A stretch of DNA of 64,000 nucleotides from Agarophyton chilense. Lineage: Eukaryota; Rhodophyta; Florideophyceae; Gracilariales; Gracilariaceae. Shown piece after piece: positions 31,631 to 43,019 of this stretch. The notes beneath the pieces were generated by a model, which did not search any database, was not told the DNA's origin, and was given only the letters and a program-made list of their open reading frames with translations. The position numbers were made by a program, and so were the translations under genes. The first letter of the stretch is position 1; each line of letters begins with the position of its first letter. The stretch covers positions 1,736,001-1,800,000 of the forward strand of contig JARGXX010000080.1 in assembly GCA_030374765.1 (NCBI GenBank), written 5' to 3'.

Positions 31631-32452
31631 TGTTTGACGATGACAAGCCTTTTCGACAATATCTAATAACGAAGAAACATCGGAGGCCTAACTGTTCAAA
31701 CGGGCATTCGCGTCTTTCGGTTTTGCAAATGAAACAATTCTTGCTGGTCTGTCAATTCTTGCACATAATGCTTTCTTGTCAGATACCATAGACGCAAGTT
31801 TTCTCTCTGTGCTTTCTTCAGAGAGATCCAGCCATCCTGCGAGCCTGTCCGAACGTATAAGAGAGTAGAACTTCTCCATGACGCGAAGATCATGTTCGGT
31901 TACCAGTTCCTGGAGCGCCGCGGTACATTTTAAGTCTTCATCCTTGATTTCAGCTTTTTATAACGCAGCTACACCGCTCAGTTCATTCTTCTATTGCTCC
32001 ATAAGAATTGGCCACCGAGTACGTTCATTTGTGGAGAACATTTTCAGCAGCTTTGCGTATGTGGGAAGTTTTTCAACAGCCTTGGATGATTGGATTCTGT
32101 GCAGCAAATCAGATTGCATACTGTCCTTCGGAGACAGAATCACAAGCAAACAAGCATGTTTGAGCTACCTCATCCAGCTCTGCCCTTCAGTCGCCCTGGT
32201 TGTGTCGTATCGCTCCAGGTAGTCTCGGCATATCTGAAGGTAGTCTGAGTTGTGAGTGTTAATTCGAATAATGAGAGCACAGTAGCGCAATTTAACTTCG
32301 GAAAGGCCTTCTTCATTTAACTTTCGCGGCACGATTTTCTTTGAGATGAGAGCTCCACGGACAAAATCGTTCTTATCAAGACACAGTCGAACTTGCATGT
32401 GAAACGATTCCATTAATAGCAAACCCTTGAAATTGAACATATGCTGTCGCAC
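31631..32452 (-). pseudogene. RPN5: 26S proteasome subunit RPN5 (PSMD12) relic, left arm
   Basis: RPN5 is a PCI-domain subunit of the 19S proteasome lid. This relic covers roughly the C-terminal 60 percent. It starts QVRLCLDKNDFVRGALISKK, continues INTHNSDYLQICRDYLERYD and SPKDSMQSDLLHRI, then KLPTYAKLLKMFSTNERTRW, and ends with the winged-helix part: MEKFYSLIRSDRLAGWLDLS and FAKPKDANARLNS. All of it lies in one frame, interrupted by the same three nonsense codons as the right copy plus a TAG at 31688-31690, where the right arm has TGG. The N-terminal ~180 residues of the family are missing. Confidence 0.85.
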
Positions 32453-32475
32453 GGAAGCCTGTCAGCAGCAAACTA

Positions 32476-32507
32476 TTCAGACACCCACGGTATCGAGGGT
32501 GTCTGAA
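32476..32507. repeat. Hairpin, 11 bp stem, left arm
   Basis: TTCAGACACCC, a ten-base loop, then GGGTGTCTGAA. It lies between the start of the RPN5 relic (minus) and a plus-strand frame at 32537. The mirror copy is at 43824-43855. Confidence 0.55.
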
Positions 32508-32536
32508 CACACGCGGCTTGATAATGAGAACTAATC

Positions 32537-32760
32537 ATGTCTACTGGTAAGTTCCAAACTTGTGCCCAACCAACTGGTCCAGGGGACGATGATGAATATG
32601 ACGCATATGACCCAGAGAAGACATTCTAGAACCTTTTCGAAGTATCGGACGAAGATGCTTTCGATTTTGTCCGGAAAAGTAGGACGATGGCGATCAGAAA
32701 TGGCTTCCCGTCTACATCGTTGTATTCCGTTCACGGTTGAGTTGGTATCACAAGAATAGG
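32537..32760 (+). pseudogene. Unidentified acidic frame, left arm
   Basis: From an ATG at 32537 the frame reads MSTGKFQTCAQPTGPGDDDE, then YDAYDPEKTF, a TAG, and NLFEVSDEDAFDFVRKS in the same phase. The mirror copy (43793-43572, minus) shares the stop. It is divergent from the RPN5 relic across the hairpin. The acidic, low-complexity opening gives no family. The GGTAAGT at codons 4-6 resembles a splice donor, so the real gene may have been interrupted there. Confidence 0.3.
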
Positions 32761-32770
32761 AAGATCTAGT

Positions 32771-33311
32771 TATCTGAAAGTTCCGCGTGAAGCAACGGTC
32801 TTACTTCGCAGCTGGAAATTGGAGGTACGAGAATGAAAAATTGGAGTAAACCTTCGAGACGCTGACAGACCTGTCTCCGCCAGGGATTCCACAAGCGACT
32901 TCGTCGTGAATAGAATTGGAAGATATTGCCGATACGTAGTGTGTTAAGCTGCATGAGATTGACATTCTCTCCGAGCGATGACTTGGCTCTTGCAGAGGGG
33001 CTCATTCGCAGGCTTTTTTCATGTATGGCACCTTGCCGCCCTGAGCGCACACGCATACCGCCACGCATAGTGCGCATGAAGTAATGGTTCCTAACAAGAG
33101 TCTTGACCAGTGAAGCTGCGAGAAGCCCAAATGACCATTCCATACCCACAGTGTTGCTCTAAGGGTTAGGCCCAATGCTGTTGTTTTGAAAAAACTGGAG
33201 AAGTCGATTTGCAAAAACAGCTTGAACAATTTGCATTGAAACGTCCACTACTTAGAAAGCAGCGGTGAAAACGAGTGCTGAACGGTGGTTTTTGAAGAGA
33301 GCTACCTGCAG
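32771..33311 (-). pseudogene. ABCC-type (MRP) transporter fragment, left arm
   Basis: The fragment matches the first membrane domain of ABCC full transporters. It holds LRVALFKNHRSALVF, LLQFFQN, then WSFGLLAASLVKTLVRNHYF followed by GMRVRSGRQGAIHEKSLRMS and ENVNLMQLNTLRIGN, the hallmark segment around the second and third helices. After FQF the frame shifts to pieces resembling the linker before the first nucleotide-binding domain (SVSVSKVYSNF), so the intervening helices are deleted. No Walker motif remains. In-frame stops match those of the right copy. Confidence 0.8.
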
Positions 33312-33407
33312 TTTTGCATGCTTGGGAAGTAATATCCTTGACATTTTCATACTCTTCAGAAGTATTAGACGACCTATACTCACCTTATTCAAAATCACTT
33401 AGTTCCC

Positions 33408-33620
33408 ACATATCTCTGTCAAACAAGGGATTCTTCCAGCCCTGATAGATGAAGGGAAAGAGCCATATGAAGAAAAACTTGGAAAGGAAATCGGCTCTTT
33501 GTTCGGAGCATGGGTTCCTTTCGACCAGCTCACTGCCCGGCTGTTGGGCACATTATTGGCAGGTGGGAGAGGTAAAGGGTTATCGAGGGCTACATCAAGG
33601 ATTCTTTGCGGCATACAGTA
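33408..33620 (+). pseudogene. Unidentified charged frame, left arm
   Basis: One plus-strand phase reads HISVKQGILPALIDEGKEPY, EEKLGKEIGSLFGAW and RLLGTLLAGGRGKGLSRATS before a stop. Its composition (Glu, Lys, Gly, Leu) looks more like coding sequence than the opposing Ser/Pro/Phe-rich frame at 33713-33399, which I take as its shadow. The mirror copy is at about 42711-42923. No family assigned. Confidence 0.25.
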
Positions 33621-34262
33621 GAAATACGTGTATATGGCCACCCGCAATGAACATCTTGCAAGAACTATACCATGTCGTGCTACGCAGCAATCGCCAGTGA
33701 AGCTTTTTTTCACAAAGAGGACGTGTTTATCTTGGTTTTAGGCTCATCTTGATTCCGGACTTTTCGTCTCACGGGGTCCTTCCAAAGAACTCGAGCCTTG
33801 TTACGAAAACTGCGCTTTGGACCGATACTCGATTTTCTGCTCCCGCATCCAAAGCGCTGTTACGAACACCTGACTTGTTCTTTCATCTCGGCAATGAGCA
33901 TTTCCATTTTTGAAACTTAGTTCTGCACGTTTCTGTAAGCTCGATAAGGATCTATCTCGAAGATCATTTGCGTGTTTTGCGCAAGCGTTCTGCGAGCAGA
34001 CTTCCCGACATGGTCCTACAAAAAATGTCGCTTGTTGAATAATGATGGAAACCAATCCCTCCGATCACACGTTCATATTTATTTCTATCGGTTCTTACCA
34101 CAGGAGCGGTGGCTCTTGAAGTAACAATGCCTCCTAGAAGCAATCATGGCGGAGAAGGAAGTCATGTTCAACGTTCCTGCGTTTTTCGAGCTTCGAGAAG
34201 ATATGGGTAGACAAGTATTCTCGATTCTCATACCATGCAATAGTACCATCGAATGTGCATAA

Positions 34263-34821
34263 TCATTTCTTCGATAGTTTAATCGATCGCACCGACTCTA
34301 TCGAGCTCGCTAAAGTCGAATCCTGGTTTCTGCTTTGGACTTTCGTGCACTCCGCATCCATCCACTGGATGATTTCGTCAAAGAAAATGTCCGAGACTTC
34401 CTCATGCGGACCATGCCCTGCTTGCCCTCGAACAACTCGTGCATCGAGATACTGTTGTTGTATAGTGTCCGCTCGTCCTTTGGCATTGTTCAATGGAATC
34501 GAGTTCACCCTGAAACACCATCAGCAGTCCTTCAAGCTTATTGAGAAGCTGGCTAAGAAAGCGCGGGGGTGGCAATATAAGCCCACTAGCGAGGACACTT
34601 GCGGCGCTCAAACCCAACGACTTCCTTCTTATTTCATCGAATAGTGGTTTATCGACTGCATCAGGATTGGTTGGATACACGAGCTTCAGTTTTATGTCAA
34701 TTTGGCTCCTCAAATTGTTCAGGAGAAAAGACGCCGCAAAAATTCGCATAAAGCTCGAATTCTTCACGACTGATTGAATCAAAGACTCTTTCTGAGCACT
34801 TGCAACTTTTTGTGAGTTCAA
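34263..34821 (-). pseudogene. Unidentified two-phase gene relic, left arm
   Basis: The frame 34821-34402 reads SQKVASAQKESLIQSVV, FMRIFAASFLLNNLRSQIDI, LVYPTNPDAVDKPLFDEIRR and PPPRFLSQLLNKLEGLLMVF. A second phase (34508-34263) then continues plausibly with EEVSDIFFDEIIQWMDAECT and ends SIKLSKK. Together they look like the helical C-terminus of a larger protein with one frameshift near 34450. The mirror copy is 41510-42068. I do not recognise it. Confidence 0.35.
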
Positions 34822-34953
34822 GTGTTCTAGCTTCCCCGCTGCGTTATTCAGACAAACCCCTCTGCACTAGTATTCAAATGCATCTGCCCCAAAAGCCCAT
34901 GCGAAATAACCACTACTGCTGTTCCCTACAACGAAAACGGGTTGCTAAACATC

Positions 34954-35712
34954 TTTTTCAACAAAATCCCATATCATGCACTCCGGGAATTCTTGTGTGT
35001 ACAATATCTTGAAGTAACCACTCCTCTCAAAATATATCTAAATTGGGTACTTGTTCTCAAGAAGGCTCACATATGACGCGTGTTTACCAACTCTCTTTAC
35101 TTTGGCAACTTCGGGCTAGACTTTCTTTTCCATATGTTCTTCCTATACTGTTAATTCAAGATGCTTGCAACTAACTTCTTCAGGGAACGGAGTGCCAACT
35201 TTCTACATATGCTCATCTGTGGAACCGCGCGGCTCGTGCTCATGTCACCTTTTACTACTATTTGATTTCTCGGACCCAGTCTTACCTTCATGGTGGTTAA
35301 CGTGTGGGGCAGGCGGAATTATATCCAGGCTGTGGGCTTCTTGGGGGTTCTTAATTTACGTGGGCCATAGATGCCTTGGGTACTGTTATTATTCTCTTTC
35401 ATCTTGGGTTCTTCGCCGTCTATGGATTTGCTCGGAATTCTGGCAGGGTATGTGTACTATTTCATGGCTGATTTGTATCCAACTATGACAGGCATATACC
35501 TCTTGAAGAAGCCAAGAGTATTCAAAATGTTGGTGAGCAACAATGAAGATGTCGACGACGCTCCTTTTGGAGCAGCACCACAAGAAGCAGGCGCGTACAA
35601 AGGATGCGGGTGCCAACTAGTAGAATCCTTGCCCTGCAACGTTAGTTGTCAACTCCCTGATTTGTACATGTTCCATCTTAATTTGTTGGCCCTGCATCTA
35701 GGTGCATGGTAA
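34954..35712 (+). pseudogene. DER1: Derlin (DER1-family ERAD factor) relic, left arm
   Basis: Derlins are rhomboid-fold membrane proteins of ER-associated degradation. This copy is nearly full length in one phase. It shows TTPLKIYLNWVLVLKKAH, then SLYFGNFGLDFLFHMFFLY, NFFRERSANFLHML, FLGPSLTFMVVNVWGRRNY, MPWVLLLFSFILGSSPSMDL and LAGYVYYFMADLYPTMTG. The family's WR and GxxxG-type membrane segments are recognisable. Four nonsense codons break it: TGA 35074-35076 at the invariant Trp of the WR motif, TAA 35152-35154, TGA 35263-35265 and TAG 35368-35370. No frameshift is needed over 750 bases. The C-terminal ~60 codons have no family match. Confidence 0.9.
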
Positions 35713-36481
35713 GAGAGTATGTTGGTTTTTGTAATCGATTTGTTAATCTTAATCGAGCCTTGTACTTTTTCGCCTGGAGAATTCGCAAAATTTCTATTGC
35801 ACATCCTTTTCCTAACCAGAACTACGACTAAATTTTGAAGATGCGAAACCGCAAAAGAAGGGATCCTCTCAGACGATATCAAGAGCCATAAGTAGCTCTG
35901 TGACAAAAGCGGTAGTGTAGATAGGTGTCGCGAGACTCTTGTTTTGCCCTCTAGAGTGTCTCTCCAGTTTTTGGTTATAGCATGACAGCTAGCACGGCAC
36001 ATTTTCCTATTGTAGGTTGCCGACCTCATGAAGTTTTTCTTGTTTTGATGAAATGGAACTGCAGTCTAGCTCTAGTGTGAACTGGGGATGTGGACTCATG
36101 GATCGCTGAAGTAGAGACACCAAGCGTCTACAATAAGCTTGTAGCTCGGAGCGAATCGCCTAAGAAACAAGTTGCGAAAAAAAACGATGCAACTCAAAAA
36201 CAGGTCAATCAATAGATATCTACTTCATGATTTAATCAATGAAACCATAATATTTATTCAATTGCATTGCATTGAGCGAGGCTCTCTTCTTGACAGGTAA
36301 CTGTTAGATTCGGGAACGATGAAAAAGCCATCTTCCTCCTGATCCGAAGAAGAGCTAGTCGAGGAGCCCTCAGCGGAGACGAAAACGCGAGGATGGTAAC
36401 CAGCAAATGAACTCTGTTCTCAATTGTCTTCCGTATAGTAGGCCAAGCGAGCTCTTGGCGGGTGTCCCAAACGGCTGAGAG

Positions 36482-36733
36482 ATGAAGACCCGCCCCGATG
36501 CTGCTTCCAAGGTCATCAGCGGAGAAACTGCTAAACGATACGCGGGCGCAAGCTACAGGACGGCGCTGCGTTATCCTTCCATAAAAAAAAGGCTTGAAGG
36601 GAGCGATATGGTGTGGTCTGAAGCAGAGTGGTTTACCAAATTGGCAGGGTACACTGAGACATTTCTCAAACTGGAACAGCGTTTGAGCTCGAAAGAATCG
36701 TACTTCCGCGGCCTCGCCTTTCTCGGTGGCTGA
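36482..36733 (+). pseudogene. Unidentified frame crossing the inner edge, left arm
   Basis: The frame MKTRPDAASKVISGETAKRY, then SDMVWSEAEWFTKLAGYTE and LKLEQRLSSKESYFRG is identical in both arms up to the inner repeat edge (36712). Beyond the edge the left copy runs into LAFLGG and a stop. No family recognised. Confidence 0.35.
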
Positions 36734-39618
36734 TGGGATGTGGGCAGCGGCTCCTGCGAAGTATTCCTTTCTCTTCTTGACCGGCGTCTGCTACTGATTA
36801 GCTTCTGAAAAGAAGCGCGTTTGCTGCGGTGGGGCTCGGATGCAGGTTTGTGTCGGGGTGCGTGGGAGCGAGTTTTAGCGGGACAAGCGTGCTTGTGGTC
36901 GAGATCAAAGGATGGCAGACTGCTTTAGGTGGGAAGAGTACAGAATGTGTACGACGTTTCTACGTCTGCGCAAACGAAATCTTTGCGCCGTGTGTGCCCC
37001 GCTTTGGGTTGGCATAGGGGCGCAACTTGCAGCTGCCTTTCTCTTTACGCTTGCCTTTGGCAGGTGCCACTTTCGCTACGCTTTACCTGTCCTTTGAGCT
37101 TGGCTGATTGCTTTTCGCTGCTGGCGGTGCTGCCGTTGCCTTTGCGCGACTTCGTGTGGGTGGCCTGATAATTGTTGGCTGATAATAATGCAGTTCTCCA
37201 TCACTGTTCACCACCGCGTCTGTGTTGCTGCTTCTATAACAAAGCTCTGCCTGGCCTGGGTGTTCACTCCCCTCCCCTTTCCTCACCACACCACTTCCGA
37301 CCCAGCTTCTTGTCTTCTTCAGTTTCGCTTTGTTCAAAATACCGGCTACCTAGTGTTGCTTCCGTCGCCCTTCTCGTCATTAAGTCTTGTCTCGTCGTCT
37401 CTTTGCTTAATTGCTCCGTTGCCACATTCATTGCTTCTTCTCAAAGCGTCCTCGCACGCTGTGTCGCGTCGCTTTCTTGGTCACTATTTACATCATCCTC
37501 CCCAATCATATTACTACCGCCCGCTACTGCAAACTTGTAACTGTTTGCTTCTCTATTTGTCCCATTTCGCACGCCAAGTCACTCATCTCTACCTCCACCT
37601 TCCCCCCTTCACCACCACCTCACAGCCCTCTCGGCTTGTATCCTTCAAAAGACCACTTTACTCAACGAAGGCATTTATGGGCGAAAAAGCCACTGGCATA
37701 TTCAAGAAGTTGGCGATAGTTTGCTACGATCCAACGAGTTTTTCCAAATCTTTTTTCAGGCTGCTCCGATTGCACTCCACTTTTGCCTAGTATTCTCCAG
37801 CGACCAAGCCATGCAGAAGAAGAACAGAGCCATATGCACTCCAATTACTTTCATAGTAACAAAATTGAATCCATCTGTTCTCCGAAAACCCTCACAGTTT
37901 TGAAAGCATTTATTGTAGGTTGTGCCATAAGCAATAAAGCTCCTTCCTTCTCACAATAATCTTTTGCTTTCACGGATCCCATTTATTGTGGTTACAAATT
38001 GGACCGATCCGGATTGCGGATTTCGCCTTAAAGAGTCTGACCGGATATATTTTCAGAGCATTTTGGTTTTTCTCATCATGGAGTTCACTCGTCGGCGATA
38101 TAATTAAGTAACCCGGAAATGCTAACGTTTTCTTTTCGATTGGTTTCAGCTCACTTCTACAAACAAATTTTACGCTCTTCGGACATTGAATGACGACATA
38201 TGTGCCAAGCTATAATTTGATGGAATTAATCTATGACCCAAACTGAGAATACATTGAGCAAAAGCGGTGTCCTCTTGCCGCCTCATTTGCTTTGCTAACC
38301 GTACAACGTAAACCCCGCTCTCTCCCAGCTCACACGAATACCATAAAAAGTCCCGTAAGAGACTCAGTTTTAAAAAAAAAACTGAGATATCTCCTTCTCC
38401 CAAATTTTGTGTCATTGGGACAACCAAAAAAGGGGCATTTGGTCTTATGCTATGAAGATAACCATTCCGACGAAATCAATTTTTGTTGTAATCCAAAGCC
38501 TTCTTAGGGATTATTATGATCTACTATTGGTCAACCACCCGCCCCCTCCCCAGTGTTGGATCGATCGTACCTCTCTTTCACCCTGTGTGAAGTATTTGAA
38601 AAGGATATGTGGATCATAATGTGGAAATTTAAGCTGTTTAAATCAGTTTCTCAGAATCCTGCACCTGACTCGCTGAATTCAAACACTCGGAATCAGTTTT
38701 CTGGAAAAACCGTGATGACAGAAAACTGCCTCCTGGATTATCAACTTTGAGCTTTGAACCTATTTCAGAAGTAGCGAGTTTGATGATTTCGAATATAGTA
38801 CTGGACCTAGTGGTGAAAAATTAAATGGGTTTTCGGTCTAGAATTGGTTTCGGGGGAGTGGGAATGAGCTGGCCGGGCCTTAATTATTTGTCGGTTAATT
38901 CGCTTGGATGCCATCTGGTGGGAGTTTAGAACACTATAGCTTCGTACAAAAACTTGAATTGTTGTTGCCAAAAAATATTCTTTTACCTGTCATTATTACT
39001 TAGAGAAAATGCGAAGCGATATAGTACCAGGGTAGCGAGGTATCACTGTAGTCAATGAGAGGAAATATACTTCCCAAGGCTTCCAAAACATTTTTCAGGA
39101 TTTGAAACGAAGCTTTTTGCTACATATAAGCTTTTTAAAATACCAACCAATTGGTTCTTGAACTTAGTTTAGCTCGCTGCGATCTTGTTTTGTACTTCAG
39201 TAGTGCGAGTAATTCTTTGTTTTTTGAGTCTTTATCGTCTTTAGAATTGAGGCCAATTAGATTCTAGTGTTCTTTGTCCTTCACACAGAGCAGCAGCTTT
39301 GCCTGTCATTGCAGTCATATGAACCAAAACGGATTTTCTCTCAGCCAGATCTCGAAACAAAGAAAGAAAAAATGTCATTGCATTTCCGAAGCGCTTCTGT
39401 GGAAACACTTTATGGCGTTTTCGGCATTTTTCTTTATCTGTTCGTTCTTTTCTTTAGTCGATTTTCATAAATATATCGTCAAATACTCGTTTTTGGTTTC
39501 TCCTTAGCTGACCACACCGGTTTATGAGCCTTCTTCTGGATCGGAGAGAAGTTTTTGTCTTGAATCTAATGATCTCATGGCTCATTGAACTACATTTGCT
39601 CTGATATGAGGCTGAGAT
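36713..39618. other. Spacer of the giant inverted repeat (2.9 kb)
   Basis: This is unique DNA between the arms. It contains a pyrimidine-rich block on the plus strand (about 37210-37680, mostly C and T), which yields a 200-codon frame at 37188-37790 rich in Leu, Ser and Pro. I judge that frame a composition artefact. The rest is AT-rich with short frames only. I see no gene, tRNA or transposon end here. Confidence 0.5.
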
Positions 39619-39849
39619 GCCGCGGAAGTACGATTCTTTCGAGCTCAAACGCTGTTCCAGTTTGAGAAATGTCTCAGTGTACCCTGCCAATTTGGTAAAC
39701 CACTCTGCTTCAGACCACACCATATCGCTCCCTTCAAGCCTTTTTTTTATGGAAGGATAACGCAGCGCCGTCCTGTAGCTTGCGCCCGCGTATCGTTTAG
39801 CAGTTTCTCCGCTGATGACCTTGGAAGCAGCATCGGGGCGGGTCTTCAT
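39454..39849 (-). pseudogene. Unidentified frame crossing the inner edge, right arm
   Basis: It has the same 77 N-terminal codons as the left copy, then a longer unique tail (ISASYQSKCSSMSHEIIRF, RSRRRLINRCGQLRRNQKRV) across the spacer boundary, ending at 39454. If this tail is the original one, the right arm is the source and the left edge a breakpoint. That is inference. Confidence 0.35.
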
Positions 39850-40618
39850 CTCTCAGCCGTTTGGGACACCCGCCAAGAGCTCGCTTGGCCTACTATACGG
39901 AAGACAATTGAGAACAGAGTTCATTTGCTGGTTACCATCCTCGCGTTTTCGTCTCCGCTGAGGGCTCCTCGACTAGCTCTTCTTCGGATCAGGAGGAAGA
40001 TGGCTTTTTCATCGTTCCCGAATCTAACAGTTACCTGTCAAGAAGAGAGCCTCGCTCAATGCAATGCAATTGAATAAATATTATGGTTTCATTGATTAAA
40101 TCATGAAGTAGATATCTATTGATTGACCTGTTTTTGAGTTGCATCGTTTTTTTTCGCAACTTGTTTCTTAGGCGATTCGCTCCGAGCTACAAGCTTATTG
40201 TAGACGCTTGGTGTCTCTACTTCAGCGATCCATGAGTCCACATCCCCAGTTCACACTAGAGCTAGACTGCAGTTCCATTTCATCAAAACAAGAAAAACTT
40301 CATGAGGTCGGCAACCTACAATAGGAAAATGTGCCGTGCTAGCTGTCATGCTATAACCAAAAACTGGAGAGACACTCTAGAGGGCAAAACAAGAGTCTCG
40401 CGACACCTATCTACACTACCGCTTTTGTCACAGAGCTACTTATGGCTCTTGATATCGTCTGAGAGGATCCCTTCTTTTGCGGTTTCGCATCTTCAAAATT
40501 TAGTCGTAGTTCTGGTTAGGAAAAGGATGTGCAATAGAAATTTTGCGAATTCTCCAGGCGAAAAAGTACAAGGCTCGATTAAGATTAACAAATCGATTAC
40601 AAAAACCAACATACTCTC

Positions 40619-41377
40619 TTACCATGCACCTAGATGCAGGGCCAACAAATTAAGATGGAACATGTACAAATCAGGGAGTTGACAACTAACGTTGCAGGGC
40701 AAGGATTCTACTAGTTGGCACCCGCATCCTTTGTACGCGCCTGCTTCTTGTGGTGCTGCTCCAAAAGGAGCGTCGTCGACATCTTCATTGTTGCTCACCA
40801 ACATTTTGAATACTCTTGGCTTCTTCAAGAGGTATATGCCTGTCATAGTTGGATACAAATCAGCCATTAAATAGTACACATACCCTGCCAGAATTCCGAG
40901 CAAATCCATAGACGGCGAAGAACCCAAGATGAAAGAGAATAATAACAGTACCCAAGGCATCTATGGCCCACGTAAATTAAGAACCCCCAAGAAGCCCACA
41001 GCCTGGATATAATTCCGCCTGCCCCACACGTTAACCACCATGAAGGTAAGACTGGGTCCGAGAAATCAAATAGTAGTAAAAGGTGACATGAGCACGAGCC
41101 GCGCGGTTCCACAGATGAGCATATGTAGAAAGTTGGCACTCCGTTCCCTGAAGAAGTTAGTTGCAAGCATCTTGAATTAACAGTATAGGAAGAACATATG
41201 GAAAAGAAAGTCTAGCCCGAAGTTGCCAAAGTAAAGAGAGTTGGTAAACACGCGTCATATGTGAGCCTTCTTGAGAACAAGTACCCAATTTAGATATATT
41301 TTGAGAGGAGTGGTTACTTCAAGATATTGTACACACAAGAATTCCCGGAGTGCATGATATGGGATTTTGTTGAAAAA
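40619..41377 (-). pseudogene. DER1: Derlin (DER1-family ERAD factor) relic, right arm
   Basis: This is the mirror copy of the left-arm Derlin relic with the same frame and the same visible stops, including the TAG just before MPWVLLLF. One difference changes YYFMAD to YYLMAD. As the stops are shared, the gene was dead before the arms were formed or last homogenised. Confidence 0.9.
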
Positions 41378-41509
41378 GATGTTTAGCAACCCGTTTTCGT
41401 TGTAGGGAACAGCAGTAGTGGTTATTTCGCATGGGCTTTTGGGGCAGATGCATTTGAATACTAGTGCAGAGGGGTTTGTCTGAATAACGCAGCGGGGAAG
41501 CTAGAACAC

Positions 41510-42068
41510 TTGAACTCACAAAAAGTTGCAAGTGCTCAGAAAGAGTCTTTGATTCAATCAGTCGTGAAGAATTCGAGCTTTATGCGAATTTTTGCGGCGT
41601 CTTTTCTCCTGAACAATTTGAGGAGCCAAATTGACATAAAACTGAAGCTCGTGTATCCAACCAATCCTGATGCAGTCGATAAACCACTATTCGATGAAAT
41701 AAGAAGGAAGTCGTTGGGTTTGAGCGCCGCAAGTGTCCTCGCTAGTGGGCTTATATTGCCACCCCCGCGCTTTCTTAGCCAGCTTCTCAATAAGCTTGAA
41801 GGACTGCTGATGGTGTTTCAGGGTGAACTCGATTCCATTGAACAATGCCAAAGGACGAGCGGACACTATTTAACAACAGTATCTCGATGCACGAGTTGTT
41901 CGAGGGCAAGCAGGGCATGGTCCGCATGAGGAAGTCTCGGACATTTTCTTTGACGAAATCATCCAGTGGATGGATGCGGAGTGCACGAAAGTCCAAAGCA
42001 GAAACCAGGATTCGACTTTAGCGAGCTCGATAGAGTCGGTGCGATCGATTAAACTATCGAAGAAATGA
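41510..42068 (+). pseudogene. Unidentified two-phase gene relic, right arm
   Basis: This is the mirror copy of 34821-34263, with the same frame change between GELDSIEQ and EEVSDIFFDEI and only isolated substitutions. The shared frameshift shows the damage predates the duplication of the arms or was spread by conversion. Confidence 0.35.
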
Positions 42069-43019
42069 TTATGCACATTCGATGGTACTATTGCATGGTA
42101 TGAGAATCGAGAATACTTGTCTACCCATATCTTCTCGAAGCTCTAAAAACGCAGGAACGTTGAACATGACTTCCTTCTCCGCCATGATTGCTTCTAGGAG
42201 GCATTGTTACTTCAAGAGCCACCGCTCCTGTGGGAAGAACCGATAGAAATAAATATGAACGTGTGATCGGAGGGATTGGTTTCCATCATTATTCAACAAG
42301 CGACATTTTTTGTAGGACCATGTCGGGAAGTCTGCTCGCAGAACGCTTGCGCAAAACACGCAAATGATCTTCGAGATAGATCCTTATCGAGCTTACAGAA
42401 ACGTGCAGAACTAAGTTTCAAAAATGGAAATGCTCATTGCCGAGATGAAAGAACAAGTCAGGTGTTCGTAACAGCGCTTTGGATGCAGGAGCAGAAAAAC
42501 GAGTATCGGTCCAAAGCGCAGTTTTCGTAACAAGGCTCGAGTCCTTTGGAAGGACCCCGTGAGACGAAAAGTCCGGAATCAAGATGAGCCTAACACCAAG
42601 ATAAACACGTCCTCTTTGTGAAAAAAAGCTTCACTGGCGATTGCTGCGTAGCACGACATGGTATAGTTCTTGCAAGATGTTCATTGCGGGTGGCCATATA
42701 CACGTATTGCTACTGTATGCCGCAAAGAAGCCTTGATGTAGCCCTCGATAACCCTTTACCTCTCCCACCTGCCAATAATGTGCCCAACAGCCGGGCAGTG
42801 AGCTGGTCGAAAGGAACCCATGCTCCGAACAAAGAGCCGATTTCCTTTCCAAGTTTTTCTTCATATGGCTCTTTCCCTTCATCTATCAGGGCTGGAAGAA
42901 TCCCTTGTTTGACAGAGATATGTGGGAACTAAGTGATTTTGAATAAGGTGAGTATAGGTCGTCTAATACTTCTGAAGAGTATGAAAATGTCAAGGATATT
43001 ACTTCCCAAGCATGCAAAA

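Larger units (their letters stand above)
28761..36712 (+). repeat. Left arm of the giant inverted repeat (~7.95 kb)
   Basis: This arm is the reverse complement of 39619-47560. Coordinates of matching points sum to 76331 from the inner edge out to about 30700, so there are no net indels over ~6 kb. A 7-base difference near 30680 shifts the sum to 76324 further out. The inner edge is at TTCCGCGGC (36712); the outer homology fades near GAAAAGAAA (28761). The inner ~6.9 kb is nearly identical to the other arm, and the outer ~1 kb is clearly diverged. Confidence 0.95.

Noticed and set aside
31450-31791. 113-codon frame (and its mirror at 44540-44881) beside RPN5
   Set aside because: Its last part lies antisense to the RPN5 relic. 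The rest has no family and could be a shadow. I did not list it as a gene.
34954-35712. A variant genetic code explaining the stops in Derlin and RPN5
   Set aside because: TGA falls at a Trp position and at a different residue position in the same gene, and TAG and TAA fall at unrelated residues. No single reassignment fits, so pseudogene decay is simpler.
35649-36029. 126-codon frame identical in both arms (mirror at 40302-40682)
   Set aside because: It overlaps the Derlin tail antisense and is identical only because this part of the arms is identical. It is rich in Ser, Arg and Lys with no family signal.
37188-37790. 200-codon frame in the palindrome spacer
   Set aside because: It lies in a pyrimidine-rich tract, is made of Leu, Ser, Pro, His and Tyr, and matches no family. 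I see no support for coding.
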